The notes: generated from the letters alone by a model not told the origin. 7,027 nucleotides of DNA from Oscillospiraceae bacterium (GCA_003505905.1 DNXM01000194.1:8911-15937), one strand, 5' to 3'. Counted from the first letter of the stretch, positions 1-6,644 are shown. Translations and numbers: made by a program.

Positions 1-1
1 G

Positions 2-289
2 CTGAGTGAATACGGCGGGTACAGCCGCATTGTGGAAAACCATGTTTGGAACCGCAAAAAGTGCTTCGGCTACCTCATGTTCAAAAATCAAAAAACACTT
101 TCCGATGCTTATCGAAGGCTGCACGAAAAGCAAGTGCTTCGGCTTATCGACAAGGGCCTTTGTGCAGTTGTTTACACGCAGGTCAGCGATGTTGAAAACG
201 AAGTGAACGGTATTTTGACCTATGACCGAAAAGTGGTAAAATTGGACGAAAAGATGTTGTGTGAAATCAACCGAAAAATGACTTATTGA
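2..289 (+). CDS. Glycoside hydrolase family 2 (beta-galactosidase-like), C-terminal fragment
   Basis: The reading frame is open from the left edge and ends at TGA 287-289, leaving the last 95 residues of a larger protein. The visible part opens with LSEYGGYSRIVENHVWN, like the E-[FY]-GGYS-x-x-[VE]-x-[GN]-H segment of GH2 barrels. It ends with KGLCAVVYTQVSDVENEVNG and LTYDRKVVK, which match the Y-TQ-x-SDVE-x-E-x-NG-x-x-TYDR ending typical of GH2 enzymes. Family members hydrolyse beta-galactosides, beta-glucuronides or beta-mannosides; the acid/base and nucleophile residues lie outside the window, so the substrate cannot be told. An ATG at 32 is internal to this conserved block and is not the real start. 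No hairpin terminator follows the stop, and the end overlaps a convergent small gene by 7 bases. Family assignment is firm; the specific activity is not. Confidence 0.85.
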   Translation: MSEYGGYSRIVENHVWNRKKCFGYLMFKNQKTLSDAYRRLHEKQVLRLIDKGLCAVVYTQVSDVENEVNGILTYDRKVVKLDEKMLCEINRKMTY

Positions 290-423
290 TTGTTTCGCAG
301 GTCATCCAAGTAGAATTTCAACGCCTGTTCCATGTTGCGCCTTTGTGCGTTGGACATTTTATCAAAGGCAAGCCGATGCGCAAGCTCGGCAATGCACGCA
401 CGCAGATACTGTTCTCGATTCAA
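283..423 (-). CDS. Small hypothetical protein (46 aa), TTG start
   Basis: I do not recognise a family. The frame could be extended to an ATG at 504, but that start lies inside the terminator hairpin. A TTG at 423-421 has AAGGAG 8 bases upstream, so the start is placed there. The product begins MNREQYLRAC and ends KFYLDDLRNNQ. It is rich in Arg, Glu, Ala and Leu, has no membrane segment, and is predicted by eye to be almost entirely helical, perhaps a helical hairpin with a turn near KMSNAQ (about residues 24-29). The stop overlaps the end of the convergent GH2 gene by 7 bases. No clear promoter is visible in 424-493; it would need its own promoter or readthrough, because the terminator at 494-532 lies between it and the upstream minus-strand operon. 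It could be a chance frame; the ribosome site and the composition argue for a real gene. Confidence 0.5.
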   Translation of the reverse strand: MNREQYLRACIAELAHRLAFDKMSNAQRRNMEQALKFYLDDLRNNQ

Positions 424-431
424 AATGATTA

Positions 432-437
432 CTCCTT
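432..437 (-). promoter_or_regulatory. Ribosome binding site for the small TTG-start gene
   Basis: On the minus strand AAGGAG lies 8 bases before the TTG at 423. It decides the start: the only upstream ATG (504) has no comparable site and sits within the terminator stem. Confidence 0.5.
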
Positions 438-493
438 CGCTTTTTCTACTATTTTTTGAATGAGAAAACAGAATAACAGCGGTAACTAATACA

Positions 494-532
494 AAAAAGT
501 ACACCTGAAAATTGCCTTCAGGTGTACTTTTT
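494..532 (-). terminator. Bidirectional intrinsic terminator, perfect 16-bp stem
   Basis: The arms 494-509 and 517-532 are exact inverted repeats (core GTACACCTGAA / TTCAGGTGTAC) around a 7-base loop, AATTGCC. An A-run on the left and a T-run on the right give a U-tract on whichever strand is read. It begins 2 bases past the stop of the HPr-kinase-like gene, so it ends the minus-strand operon. It would also stop plus-strand transcripts coming from the GH2 gene. Confidence 0.9.
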
Positions 533-534
533 GA

Positions 535-1266
535 TTATTGCATTCCTTGATAGGAAACCAATGCAGATTGCGGATTCATGGTACAGCCGAGCTTGTACAG
601 TGGAATTTTTTTGCTCAAATCCGTCAACAAATCAAGCGTCTTTTCAAGCCCGTCTGCAAACGGCGGTTGATAAGTTTGCCGAAGAATAACGGAAAATTCC
701 TTTGAGAAGCTGACCTTTTCAATATGGTCATGTGTATCTCTTTGTAAAATGCAAAGCGCTTTCAACGGCAAAACGGTGTTTTTACCATATTTTTCTTTTC
801 CTTGCCACGGTGTTCCGCAAACGAAAACGCCGTTATCCGTCATTTTAATCAGCGGTTTATCGCCGTTGACAACCGTTGCACGCTCACCGTATTGCTCAAG
901 CCAATATTTCATGTGAGTTGTCTTTCCGGTGCCGCTTTGCGCTGTGAACAAATAGACTTGACCATCCACGGCAACGGCGGCGCCGTGAAACAAAAGAACA
1001 CCGTAAGACGGCATTTTGTTTGCAATTTTTCGATAAACGGCAAGTGTTTCCAAGTATTCGGGCAAAAATCGAACAATCGGTTTGTGTTCTCTTTCGGCGG
1101 TTTTTTCGCTGAATTTCTGTTCGTAGGCAATGTCCTGTGGCTCAATCGTGACGCAGAACACGGGCGTTTTCTCCGTAAGATAATCCGCACAAAAAGCTTT
1201 TGTCTGCGGATATAATGCTTGAACACGAATCGGAATTTCGGCAAGTAAAATGGTGAATTCTGTCAT
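535..1266 (-). CDS. HPr-kinase-related P-loop protein (possible small-molecule or peptide kinase)
   Basis: This 243-residue protein resembles the C-terminal catalytic domain of HPr kinase/phosphorylase and the related PEP-carboxykinase-like fold. It has FHGAAVAVDG (93-102), then a Walker A loop AQSGTGKTTH (109-118; Lys115, Thr116), an acidic strand VVNGDKP (132-138; Asp136) and a GTPWQGKEKYG segment (151-161). I associate that combination with a large clostridial group often annotated as HPr-kinase-related or ScmC-like. The EIRGxG signature of true HPr kinase is not visible and the N-terminal half (1-85) is divergent, so phosphorylation of HPr is unlikely. Relatives in lasso-peptide clusters phosphorylate the precursor peptide, but no precursor or PqqD-like partner is seen here. 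ATG 1266 is preceded by AGAGAGG at 4 bases. It is the last gene of a minus-strand unit, 43 bases after the oxidoreductase, and is closed by a strong terminator. ATP or GTP binding is well supported; the substrate is unknown. Confidence 0.78.
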   Translation of the reverse strand: MTEFTILLAEIPIRVQALYPQTKAFCADYLTEKTPVFCVTIEPQDIAYEQKFSEKTAEREHKPIVRFLPEYLETLAVYRKIANKMPSYGVLLFHGAAVAVDGQVYLFTAQSGTGKTTHMKYWLEQYGERATVVNGDKPLIKMTDNGVFVCGTPWQGKEKYGKNTVLPLKALCILQRDTHDHIEKVSFSKEFSVILRQTYQPPFADGLEKTLDLLTDLSKKIPLYKLGCTMNPQSALVSYQGMQ

Positions 1267-1309
1267 AGAACCTCTCTTAAAGCATCAACACAAAGTGAGC
1301 CTATGTCGA

Positions 1310-2260
1310 TTATTTCATTTCGTTGAGAATCTTCAAAACAGCAAGCAAGCTTTCTTTCGTGACCTTTTCAACGGGTTGGTCGTTTTTCACGCAGTCGGCA
1401 AAATAACGAAGCTCGTTTGCATATGCGTTAGCAGAGGGCAGTTCAAAATCACTTTGATTTTCCGTTGCTTCTGCGCTGTAGGGCTTAATGCGGTTTCCTT
1501 CGCAGTCGTAAATGGTCAGCTCTTTGTTTTCAAGCGCAACCAAGGCTTCTTCAAATTGAAAACGGAAGCCCATTCCGAAGGGATATTTTGCCTTGAACCA
1601 GGACGCTTCCGCTGTGACGAAAAAGTCACCGTAATCGTAAACGGCACTTAAGTAATCCTGCTCGGGCAATTCCTGACGCTTAAAGGAGTAGCTTTTCGGC
1701 GCACCGAAGGCATACATTAAGAAATCAAGGTCGTGAATGTGCAAATCAAACGGAATCAAACCGCTGAGCTCTTTATTATAGTACCATTGGTTCCAGCCGC
1801 CGCCGGGGAAGCTGCCCAAACGCCACATATTTGCAGAAAGCAGTTTGCCGTATTTTCGGCTGTCGTAAATTTGCTGAACGATATCGTAGTCATCCCAAAA
1901 GCGAAGAACCTGCGCAACCATGTATTTGACCTTGTTTTCTTCGGCGGTCGCATACAGCCTGTGCACATCATCCTCGTTCAAAGCAATGGGCTTTTCCGTG
2001 ATAACGTTAATTCCTTTTTTCATGGCACGCAGTGCATATTCACAGTGCAGGAAGGTTGGCAGGCAAACATCGACAATGTCGAATTCGTTTTCTTCAAGCA
2101 TTTTGTCGAAGTCCGTGTACTTCTTTGCCACATCATAGCGTTCCGTTTTTTCGGGGCGAATGTCACAGATTGCAACCAGCTCAACATCATCCATTTCCTG
2201 CCACGCAGGCACATGAGCGCCGCTGATGCCGCCGCAACCGACTAAACCGACTTTTAACAT
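1310..2260 (-). CDS. Gfo/Idh/MocA-family NAD(P)-dependent oxidoreductase
   Basis: The 316-residue length is normal for the family. An N-terminal Rossmann fold starts KVGLVGCGGISGAH (3-16) with the glycine-rich dinucleotide loop. Acidic Asp33 follows at the end of the second strand (VAICDIRP), favouring NAD(H). The EKPIALN motif (89-95) carries the family's conserved Lys-Pro. The C-terminal alpha/beta domain contains PFDLHIHDLDFLMY (170-183), where His176 is the likely catalytic histidine next to Asp177. Members oxidise, reduce or epimerise sugars, inositols and amino-sugars in the cytoplasm; the substrate cannot be read from sequence. ATG 2260 has GAGAGGT 8 bases upstream. It lies 25 bases after the hydrolase stop and 43 bases before the kinase-like gene with no terminator between, so co-transcription is likely. 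Family assignment is firm. Confidence 0.92.
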   Translation of the reverse strand: MLKVGLVGCGGISGAHVPAWQEMDDVELVAICDIRPEKTERYDVAKKYTDFDKMLEENEFDIVDVCLPTFLHCEYALRAMKKGINVITEKPIALNEDDVHRLYATAEENKVKYMVAQVLRFWDDYDIVQQIYDSRKYGKLLSANMWRLGSFPGGGWNQWYYNKELSGLIPFDLHIHDLDFLMYAFGAPKSYSFKRQELPEQDYLSAVYDYGDFFVTAEASWFKAKYPFGMGFRFQFEEALVALENKELTIYDCEGNRIKPYSAEATENQSDFELPSANAYANELRYFADCVKNDQPVEKVTKESLLAVLKILNEMK

Positions 2261-2285
2261 AGTAAATTACCTCTCAGATATTATA

Positions 2286-3110
2286 TTATTTTGCAAAAAA
2301 TTCAAGCAGCTTGGGAAGAAGAACCGTGTCGGTGAAGTCAAAGCACGAAGAATGTGCACCGCCAATCACCATCAGTTCTTCCGCATTTGGGATAGATTTC
2401 GTGATTTGCTTTGAGTGAGAACGCTTAATCATATCGTGTTCACCGTAGATATTTAGTACGGGGATGTTGATTTTTGCTAAATCGTCAAAGGTCAAATTCG
2501 GCTGACCGACCATCATTCCCTGAATATCCCGTTCAAGCTGTGCATCATAGGAATCGGTTATCATCGCTTTCAGGCAAAGAAACCAATATTTTACCACAAT
2601 ACCGATTTGGTCAATTGTTTTTGTACCCCGGGTGTTGATGTTCGCACCCATAATCGCAAGCCTGCTCACACGCTCCGGATAGCGGCAGGTGAAGACAATG
2701 CCGAGATTGCCGCCGTCGGAAAAACCGAAGATGCGAGTTCTTTCAATGTGCAGGTTGTCAAGTAAACACAATAAATCGTCACACATGACCTCAAAGGTCA
2801 ATCGACCTTCCCCACGGTCGGAACGACCGGAGCCACGAGGCGACACGGTGATGACCATGTAGTGTTCGCTTAAACCCGAAAGCACATTACCGTCAAATTC
2901 GTGCATGCTGTTTCCGTTCGACGGTAACAGCACAAGCGGTTCGTTTGCTCGATTGCCGTAAATCGCATATTCGATTTTGACACCATTGCAGTCGGAGAAG
3001 CCGATTTCAAGCGGTGCGGGAGCGGCGTTGCCTGTGACGGCGGCTGCCGAGAAAACGGAACCGGAAAGACAAAGCGCAACTAACAGAAAAACAGAAAGGA
3101 TTCTTTTCAT
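2286..3110 (-). CDS. Exported alpha/beta-hydrolase fold protein
   Basis: A 274-residue protein starting MKRILSVFLLVALCLSG. Residues 1-24 form a signal peptide (Lys/Arg, hydrophobic core, then FSAAAV for cleavage) without a lipobox, so the enzyme is probably released or cell-wall associated. The hydrolase fold follows: strand PLVLLPSNGNS (58-68), PRGSGRSDRG (91-100), nucleophile elbow GFSDGG (129-134; Ser131), acid Asp226 in GEHD and His253 in GGAHSS, giving a complete Ser-Asp-His triad. The usual His-Gly of the oxyanion loop is replaced by Pro-Ser, and the cap region is short. Likely an esterase, lipase-like or acyl hydrolase; the substrate is unknown. An ATG at 3128 in the same frame is rejected because the strong ribosome site lies between it and 3110 and the inferred transcript starts near it. 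It is the first gene of the three-gene unit read from the promoter at 3135-3163. Confidence 0.85.
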   Translation of the reverse strand: MKRILSVFLLVALCLSGSVFSAAAVTGNAAPAPLEIGFSDCNGVKIEYAIYGNRANEPLVLLPSNGNSMHEFDGNVLSGLSEHYMVITVSPRGSGRSDRGEGRLTFEVMCDDLLCLLDNLHIERTRIFGFSDGGNLGIVFTCRYPERVSRLAIMGANINTRGTKTIDQIGIVVKYWFLCLKAMITDSYDAQLERDIQGMMVGQPNLTFDDLAKINIPVLNIYGEHDMIKRSHSKQITKSIPNAEELMVIGGAHSSCFDFTDTVLLPKLLEFFAK

Positions 3111-3116
3111 ATGGAT

Positions 3117-3122
3117 ACCTCC
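3117..3122 (-). promoter_or_regulatory. Ribosome binding site fixing the hydrolase start
   Basis: GGAGGT on the minus strand lies 6 bases before ATG 3110. It falls inside the longer frame that would start at 3128, so the shorter start is preferred; this also places the signal peptide at the very N-terminus. Confidence 0.8.
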
Positions 3123-3134
3123 GTTCATTGCTCC

Positions 3135-3163
3135 ATTCTACCAAAAAAACAGGAAAAATACAA
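3135..3163 (-). promoter_or_regulatory. Sigma-A-type promoter for the hydrolase/oxidoreductase/kinase operon
   Basis: On the minus strand, TTGTAT (3163-3158) and TAGAAT (3140-3135) are separated by exactly 17 bases, with an extended -10 TGG directly before the -10. Transcription would begin near 3128, giving a short leader of about 18 bases that holds the GGAGGT site. Spacing and the extended -10 make the call good; the -35 has two departures from consensus. Confidence 0.65.
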
Positions 3164-3169
3164 TATTTC

Positions 3170-3198
3170 TTTACATTCTTTTCAAATTGTTGTACAAT
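3170..3198 (+). promoter_or_regulatory. Sigma-A-type promoter for the metallophosphoesterase
   Basis: TTTACA (3170-3175) and TACAAT (3193-3198) are separated by 17 bases. Transcription would begin near 3205, about 20 bases before the ATG at 3225, with the ribosome site AAAGGGTGG (3212-3220) in between. Its -35 lies 6 bp from the -35 of the opposing operon promoter. Confidence 0.75.
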
Positions 3199-3224
3199 AA
3201 ACCCACAACAGAAAGGGTGGTTTT

Positions 3225-4520
3225 ATGCAAAAAATTATTTCATTCTTCACGGCTGCGTTTACTTTTCTTGCCTCCTTCTTCGGAATCGGTTCCGATCCGC
3301 AGGTAATAGAGCAACCGAAAGCCGAAAATTTCAAGCCTGTTTTGCGCTTTATGGTTTGCAGTGATACGCATATCAGCGAAAAAAACGACACTCGCTGCCA
3401 GCGTATTGAGAAAGCACTTGACTTTTGCTATTCCGAATCAAAAAAAGATGCTGACCACAGCACGCTTGATGCGGCGATGTTTGTCGGTGATGTGACCGAC
3501 AAGGGCGATCCCGAACAATTTGAAGCTTTCGGCGAGGTGATGAAAAACTCGCTGAAAAGCGAAACCGACCTTCTTGCCGTTGTTGCAAAGAATCATGACG
3601 GATATCCGGGTAAGCAGTGCCGTGATTTAATCAGCGCCATCACCGGGAACGATGCCGATTTTAATGTGAAAATCGGCGGATGCCACTTCATCGGTCTTTC
3701 AACCTCAAAGCAAACGGCCATGCGCTATGACCTTTCGCAGAAAATTTGGCTCATCAAGCAGCTCAATCAGGCAGTCTTGGAAGACCCGACAAAGCCGATT
3801 TTCTTTTTCCACCACGAGCATATTCGCAACACGGTTTACGGCTCTTCAAGCTTTGAGGGCTGGGGGATTACCGATTTTACGGAGATTCTGAAAAGATACC
3901 CGCAGGTTGTTGATTTCTCGGGTCACTCCCATTATCCGCTCAACGACCCCCGCTCCATTTGGCAAGGTGATTTTACCGCTGTCGGAACAGGTTCACTCAA
4001 TTACATGGAATTCACCGTTGACAGCGACCGAACCATTCACCCGAATCAAAACGCTGTGTCAGGGCAGGCATGGCTTGTTGAGGTTGACGCAAAAAATCAG
4101 GTTCGACTCAGAGGTTTTGATGTAAACGACAGCAAGGTTCTTTGCGATTATCTTTTAACCGATGTAACCGATAAAGCGACCTATGCGTATACGCCGTTCA
4201 ACCAGCAGGCACATTCCTCTGCGCCGAAGTTTAATGATACCGCATCCTTGAATGTGACAAATAACGGCGAAAAATACACGGTTACTTGCCCTGCCGCTGT
4301 CAGTACGGACGATAAGCCGATTGAGCTTTACCGCATCTGTGTTACTTCCGAATCGGGTAAAGTGCTTTATTCCGATTATCTCATCAACAATTATTGGCTT
4401 CCCGAAACATACCGTACCGTTGAATTTGAAATCGAGGCAAATGCAGGCGACAAAATCAGCGTAACGGCATCGAATGTTTACGATATGGAATCGGCTCCTC
4501 TTACGGCAACCGTCAAATAA
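3225..4520 (+). CDS. Exported calcineurin-like metallophosphoesterase
   Basis: A 431-residue protein. Residues 1-22 (MQKIISFFTAAFTFLASFFG) are a signal peptide or N-terminal anchor without a lipobox. The metallophosphoesterase domain spans about 38-300 and carries the family's metal-binding motifs in order: SDTHIS (Asp47, His49), GDVTDKG (Asp89, Asp92), NHD (Asn123, His124), FHHEH (196-199) and GHSHY (His234, His236). A dinuclear metal centre and phosphomonoester or phosphodiester hydrolysis are therefore likely, outside the membrane. Motif III reads KNHD instead of the usual GNHD. Residues about 330-431 form a beta-rich, Fn3-like C-terminal domain (ISVTASNVYD near the end), as often seen in secreted purple-phosphatase-like proteins; it could bind a surface or substrate. 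It has its own promoter and is monocistronic, ending before the terminator at 4531. Fold and metals are secure; the substrate is not known. Confidence 0.9.
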   Translation: MQKIISFFTAAFTFLASFFGIGSDPQVIEQPKAENFKPVLRFMVCSDTHISEKNDTRCQRIEKALDFCYSESKKDADHSTLDAAMFVGDVTDKGDPEQFEAFGEVMKNSLKSETDLLAVVAKNHDGYPGKQCRDLISAITGNDADFNVKIGGCHFIGLSTSKQTAMRYDLSQKIWLIKQLNQAVLEDPTKPIFFFHHEHIRNTVYGSSSFEGWGITDFTEILKRYPQVVDFSGHSHYPLNDPRSIWQGDFTAVGTGSLNYMEFTVDSDRTIHPNQNAVSGQAWLVEVDAKNQVRLRGFDVNDSKVLCDYLLTDVTDKATYAYTPFNQQAHSSAPKFNDTASLNVTNNGEKYTVTCPAAVSTDDKPIELYRICVTSESGKVLYSDYLINNYWLPETYRTVEFEIEANAGDKISVTASNVYDMESAPLTATVK

Positions 4521-4530
4521 AACAGCAACC

Positions 4531-4576
4531 AAAAACACCGCCGACACCGAACTGTTCGGAATCGGCGATGTTTTTT
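4531..4576 (+). terminator. Bidirectional intrinsic terminator between convergent genes
   Basis: A long hairpin pairs AAAAACA (4531-4537), CGCCGA (4539-4544) and CCGAA (4547-4551) with TTCGG (4555-4559), TCGGCG (4562-4567) and TGTTTTT (4569-4575) around the loop CTG, with one mismatch (C4538/A4568) and one 2-base internal loop. The A-run and T-run flanks allow use on both strands. It lies 10 bases after the phosphoesterase stop and directly after the GH36 stop, so it serves both. Confidence 0.88.
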
Positions 4577-4577
4577 G

Positions 4578-6644
4578 TCATTTGACGGCTTTGTACAGAT
4601 AGATGGCGCACTTCGGACATTCTTCTATTGCAATCGAAAGACCCTCATTCATGAGCTGTGAGCCTGTTTTGGTTGTTGTTTCACTCGAAAAATCAACATC
4701 GTAAATCCGATAGGTTTGATTTGGCGTAAGACCGTTCATAATAAGGCGGTAGGTCTTTTCTTTCACATCCTCACGGCGGTAAATCAGCACGGTTCCCTCA
4801 TCGCCGTCACCGAACTGCATGGCATGGAAAGAGGTGGTATCTAAACCTCCGTTTGTCAGCGGAAAGTAGTTCTTTTCCATTTGGTCACGAACCGCTTGAT
4901 AGCCCGAACGCTGACTGCACGAAGTTAACAGCGAGCGATCGGCATATTCGGTGAAGGCGTTCAAGCCCGTTCCGTTGAGCGGCAGCCAAAACGAAATGCC
5001 GTATGTTGCGTATTGTGTGGCGGTTATCGCATCGTCCTTGATAACACCCTCGGCTGTACTGCAATTGTAGTCGGTTCGCCACAGCGGAATGCTTCTGCGT
5101 GACATTTCCAAATCAAGTCTTCTGCCGCCGCTTGCGCAGTTGTCAATGATTAAGCCGGGATTCACTTCAAGCAGCTTATCCAAATAGCGATAAAGGTTTG
5201 TCACATAATGGTTTTCTTCAAAGCCCTTGCGGTTGTTAAAATAAGTTTTGTCCGCTTCCTGCCACAAATTCAAGGGTGTGAAATTAAAGTCCTGACGGTA
5301 GAAGCCTACCTTGTTATCCTTGATGGAATTGGCAACCAAATCGCCCAAATAATCACACGCACCGTCAAAAGCCAAATTGACGAGGTTGGTGTTGTCATCA
5401 CATTCAACCAGCCAACCGGGATGCTTGATGCACTCGTTGTATACTCTTGTGCCTTTGCAGCAGCGCTCGGGTTCATACCAAAGAAGCAATTTCATGCCTC
5501 TCTTTTGCGCCGCCTCGGAAATCGGTGCAAGCCCATCGGGGAAACGAGCCTTGTTCGGCAGCCAACTGCCTGCGCCGTCATACCAGCCCTCGTTGTATTC
5601 GTACCAACCCGCATCCATCCACAAAAAGTCGGTTTCATCGCATTGCTGCTGCGGCATATTCTGAATGAATTCCACGAGTTGGTCGGTGTTTCGTTTGTCG
5701 AATTCGCCTGCCAAAAGGGTGCAGGTGACAGGGAAGGCACTTTCGGTATATACACATTCGCTTTCCCATGTGCGGAATGTATTGAATCCCTTCAAAGCAT
5801 TGCTTCCGCTGTAAAAGGTCATGGAAACCAACGGCGAACGAACTTTTTCATCGGGAGATAAATAACCTTTGAAATATTCCTGCTTTGCCTTGATATGCAC
5901 ACCGCCGATGTTTTGCGAAAAAGAGGTGTACCATTGACCGGTCCAACCGACTGCCATAACGGCATTCATCTTTTTGCCGCATAGATTAAAATAGGGCAAA
6001 AAGGAGGAGCTTCGTCCGCCGTTGGCGTTAAATACGGTCTTAATCGGGCTGACAGCAGATTTCATCAATTCGAAGTCATCGTTATCTGAATTTGAGCCTT
6101 TGCTGAAATAGATGTCTGCCGTTCCGCAGTTGAATGTGAAATCAGCGGCGTAAAAGTTGTTGACAATGGGTGAATTCTCACTGCCGTTGTTCTGAATGAA
6201 CACCGTCCAGTCACAGGAAGCATATTCCTCATAGAGGGTTGCTTCGACCGTTGCGGTAATATCACTTTTGCGATGCTTCAGCGTTACATAGGTTGTTTTT
6301 CCGCCACGGTATACTTCGCCGAGAGCGCTTTCCTTGCCGATGGTAATTTCCCAATCCGATAAATGATTTTGAAATTGCTTGCCGCCGACTGTGAAATTGT
6401 AGGCAGGCGACTTGGCTGTGAGTATGTGCTCTTGATACCACTTGCGGCATTGTTCTTTTTCTTCACGGCTGATTTGTAAGGCTTCGTCCGTGATTGTATC
6501 GAATTTCGGCTGCGTATCCGAGCTTAAACGCAAAGCCGCACGGTCAACCCATACCTTAAAAGCGGAATCGTAGACCGAAAACGATGAAACCAAAAACAAA
6601 AAGCTTTGGAGAACACAAAAAGTGTTGCGAAAAATACGTTTCAT
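4578..6644 (-). CDS. Alpha-galactosidase-like glycoside hydrolase, family GH36 (clan GH-D), exported
   Basis: A 688-residue protein, typical in length for GH36. Residues 1-24 (MKRIFRNTFC then a hydrophobic run) are a signal peptide or membrane anchor without an obvious cleavage site. An N-terminal beta-sandwich (about 80-300) precedes the barrel (about 305-590). The barrel holds LWMDAGWYEY (341-350), LLWYEPER (387-394), YRQDFNF (449-455) with likely nucleophile Asp452, NCASGGRRLD (502-511) and LWRTDYN (521-527) with likely acid/base Asp525. A C-terminal beta domain runs from about 600. The enzyme should cleave terminal alpha-galactosyl or related alpha-linked residues by a retaining mechanism, probably outside the cell. 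The usual Lys-x-Asp around the nucleophile is Arg-Gln-Asp here, so another substrate such as an alpha-N-acetyl-hexosamine or alpha-arabinopyranoside is possible. ATG 6644 follows GGAGGT by 4 bases. It is transcribed alone, divergent from an XRE regulator, and ends at the shared terminator. Confidence 0.88.
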   Translation of the reverse strand: MKRIFRNTFCVLQSFLFLVSSFSVYDSAFKVWVDRAALRLSSDTQPKFDTITDEALQISREEKEQCRKWYQEHILTAKSPAYNFTVGGKQFQNHLSDWEITIGKESALGEVYRGGKTTYVTLKHRKSDITATVEATLYEEYASCDWTVFIQNNGSENSPIVNNFYAADFTFNCGTADIYFSKGSNSDNDDFELMKSAVSPIKTVFNANGGRSSSFLPYFNLCGKKMNAVMAVGWTGQWYTSFSQNIGGVHIKAKQEYFKGYLSPDEKVRSPLVSMTFYSGSNALKGFNTFRTWESECVYTESAFPVTCTLLAGEFDKRNTDQLVEFIQNMPQQQCDETDFLWMDAGWYEYNEGWYDGAGSWLPNKARFPDGLAPISEAAQKRGMKLLLWYEPERCCKGTRVYNECIKHPGWLVECDDNTNLVNLAFDGACDYLGDLVANSIKDNKVGFYRQDFNFTPLNLWQEADKTYFNNRKGFEENHYVTNLYRYLDKLLEVNPGLIIDNCASGGRRLDLEMSRRSIPLWRTDYNCSTAEGVIKDDAITATQYATYGISFWLPLNGTGLNAFTEYADRSLLTSCSQRSGYQAVRDQMEKNYFPLTNGGLDTTSFHAMQFGDGDEGTVLIYRREDVKEKTYRLIMNGLTPNQTYRIYDVDFSSETTTKTGSQLMNEGLSIAIEECPKCAIYLYKAVK

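Noticed and set aside
802..1215. 137-codon plus-strand open frame opposite the HPr-kinase-like gene
   Set aside because: It is fully antisense to a gene with clear P-loop motifs, has no convincing ribosome site and its product has no recognisable features; it is a shadow of codon bias.
1733..2245. 170-codon plus-strand open frame opposite the oxidoreductase
   Set aside because: Entirely antisense to a well-supported Gfo/Idh/MocA gene; no promoter or ribosome site, and the product is low in domain-like character.
3111..3128. Upstream ATG for the hydrolase at 3128
   Set aside because: It would place GGAGGT inside the coding region and lies at the inferred transcription start; ATG 3110 is better.
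5208..5861. 217-codon plus-strand open frame opposite the GH36 gene
   Set aside because: Antisense to conserved GH36 barrel motifs; its length is explained by codon composition of the opposite strand.
6610..6626. Short inverted repeat AACAC/GTGTT within the start of the GH36 gene
   Set aside because: Only 5 bp of stem around A-rich DNA; expected by chance and no downstream U-run, so not called as an attenuator.
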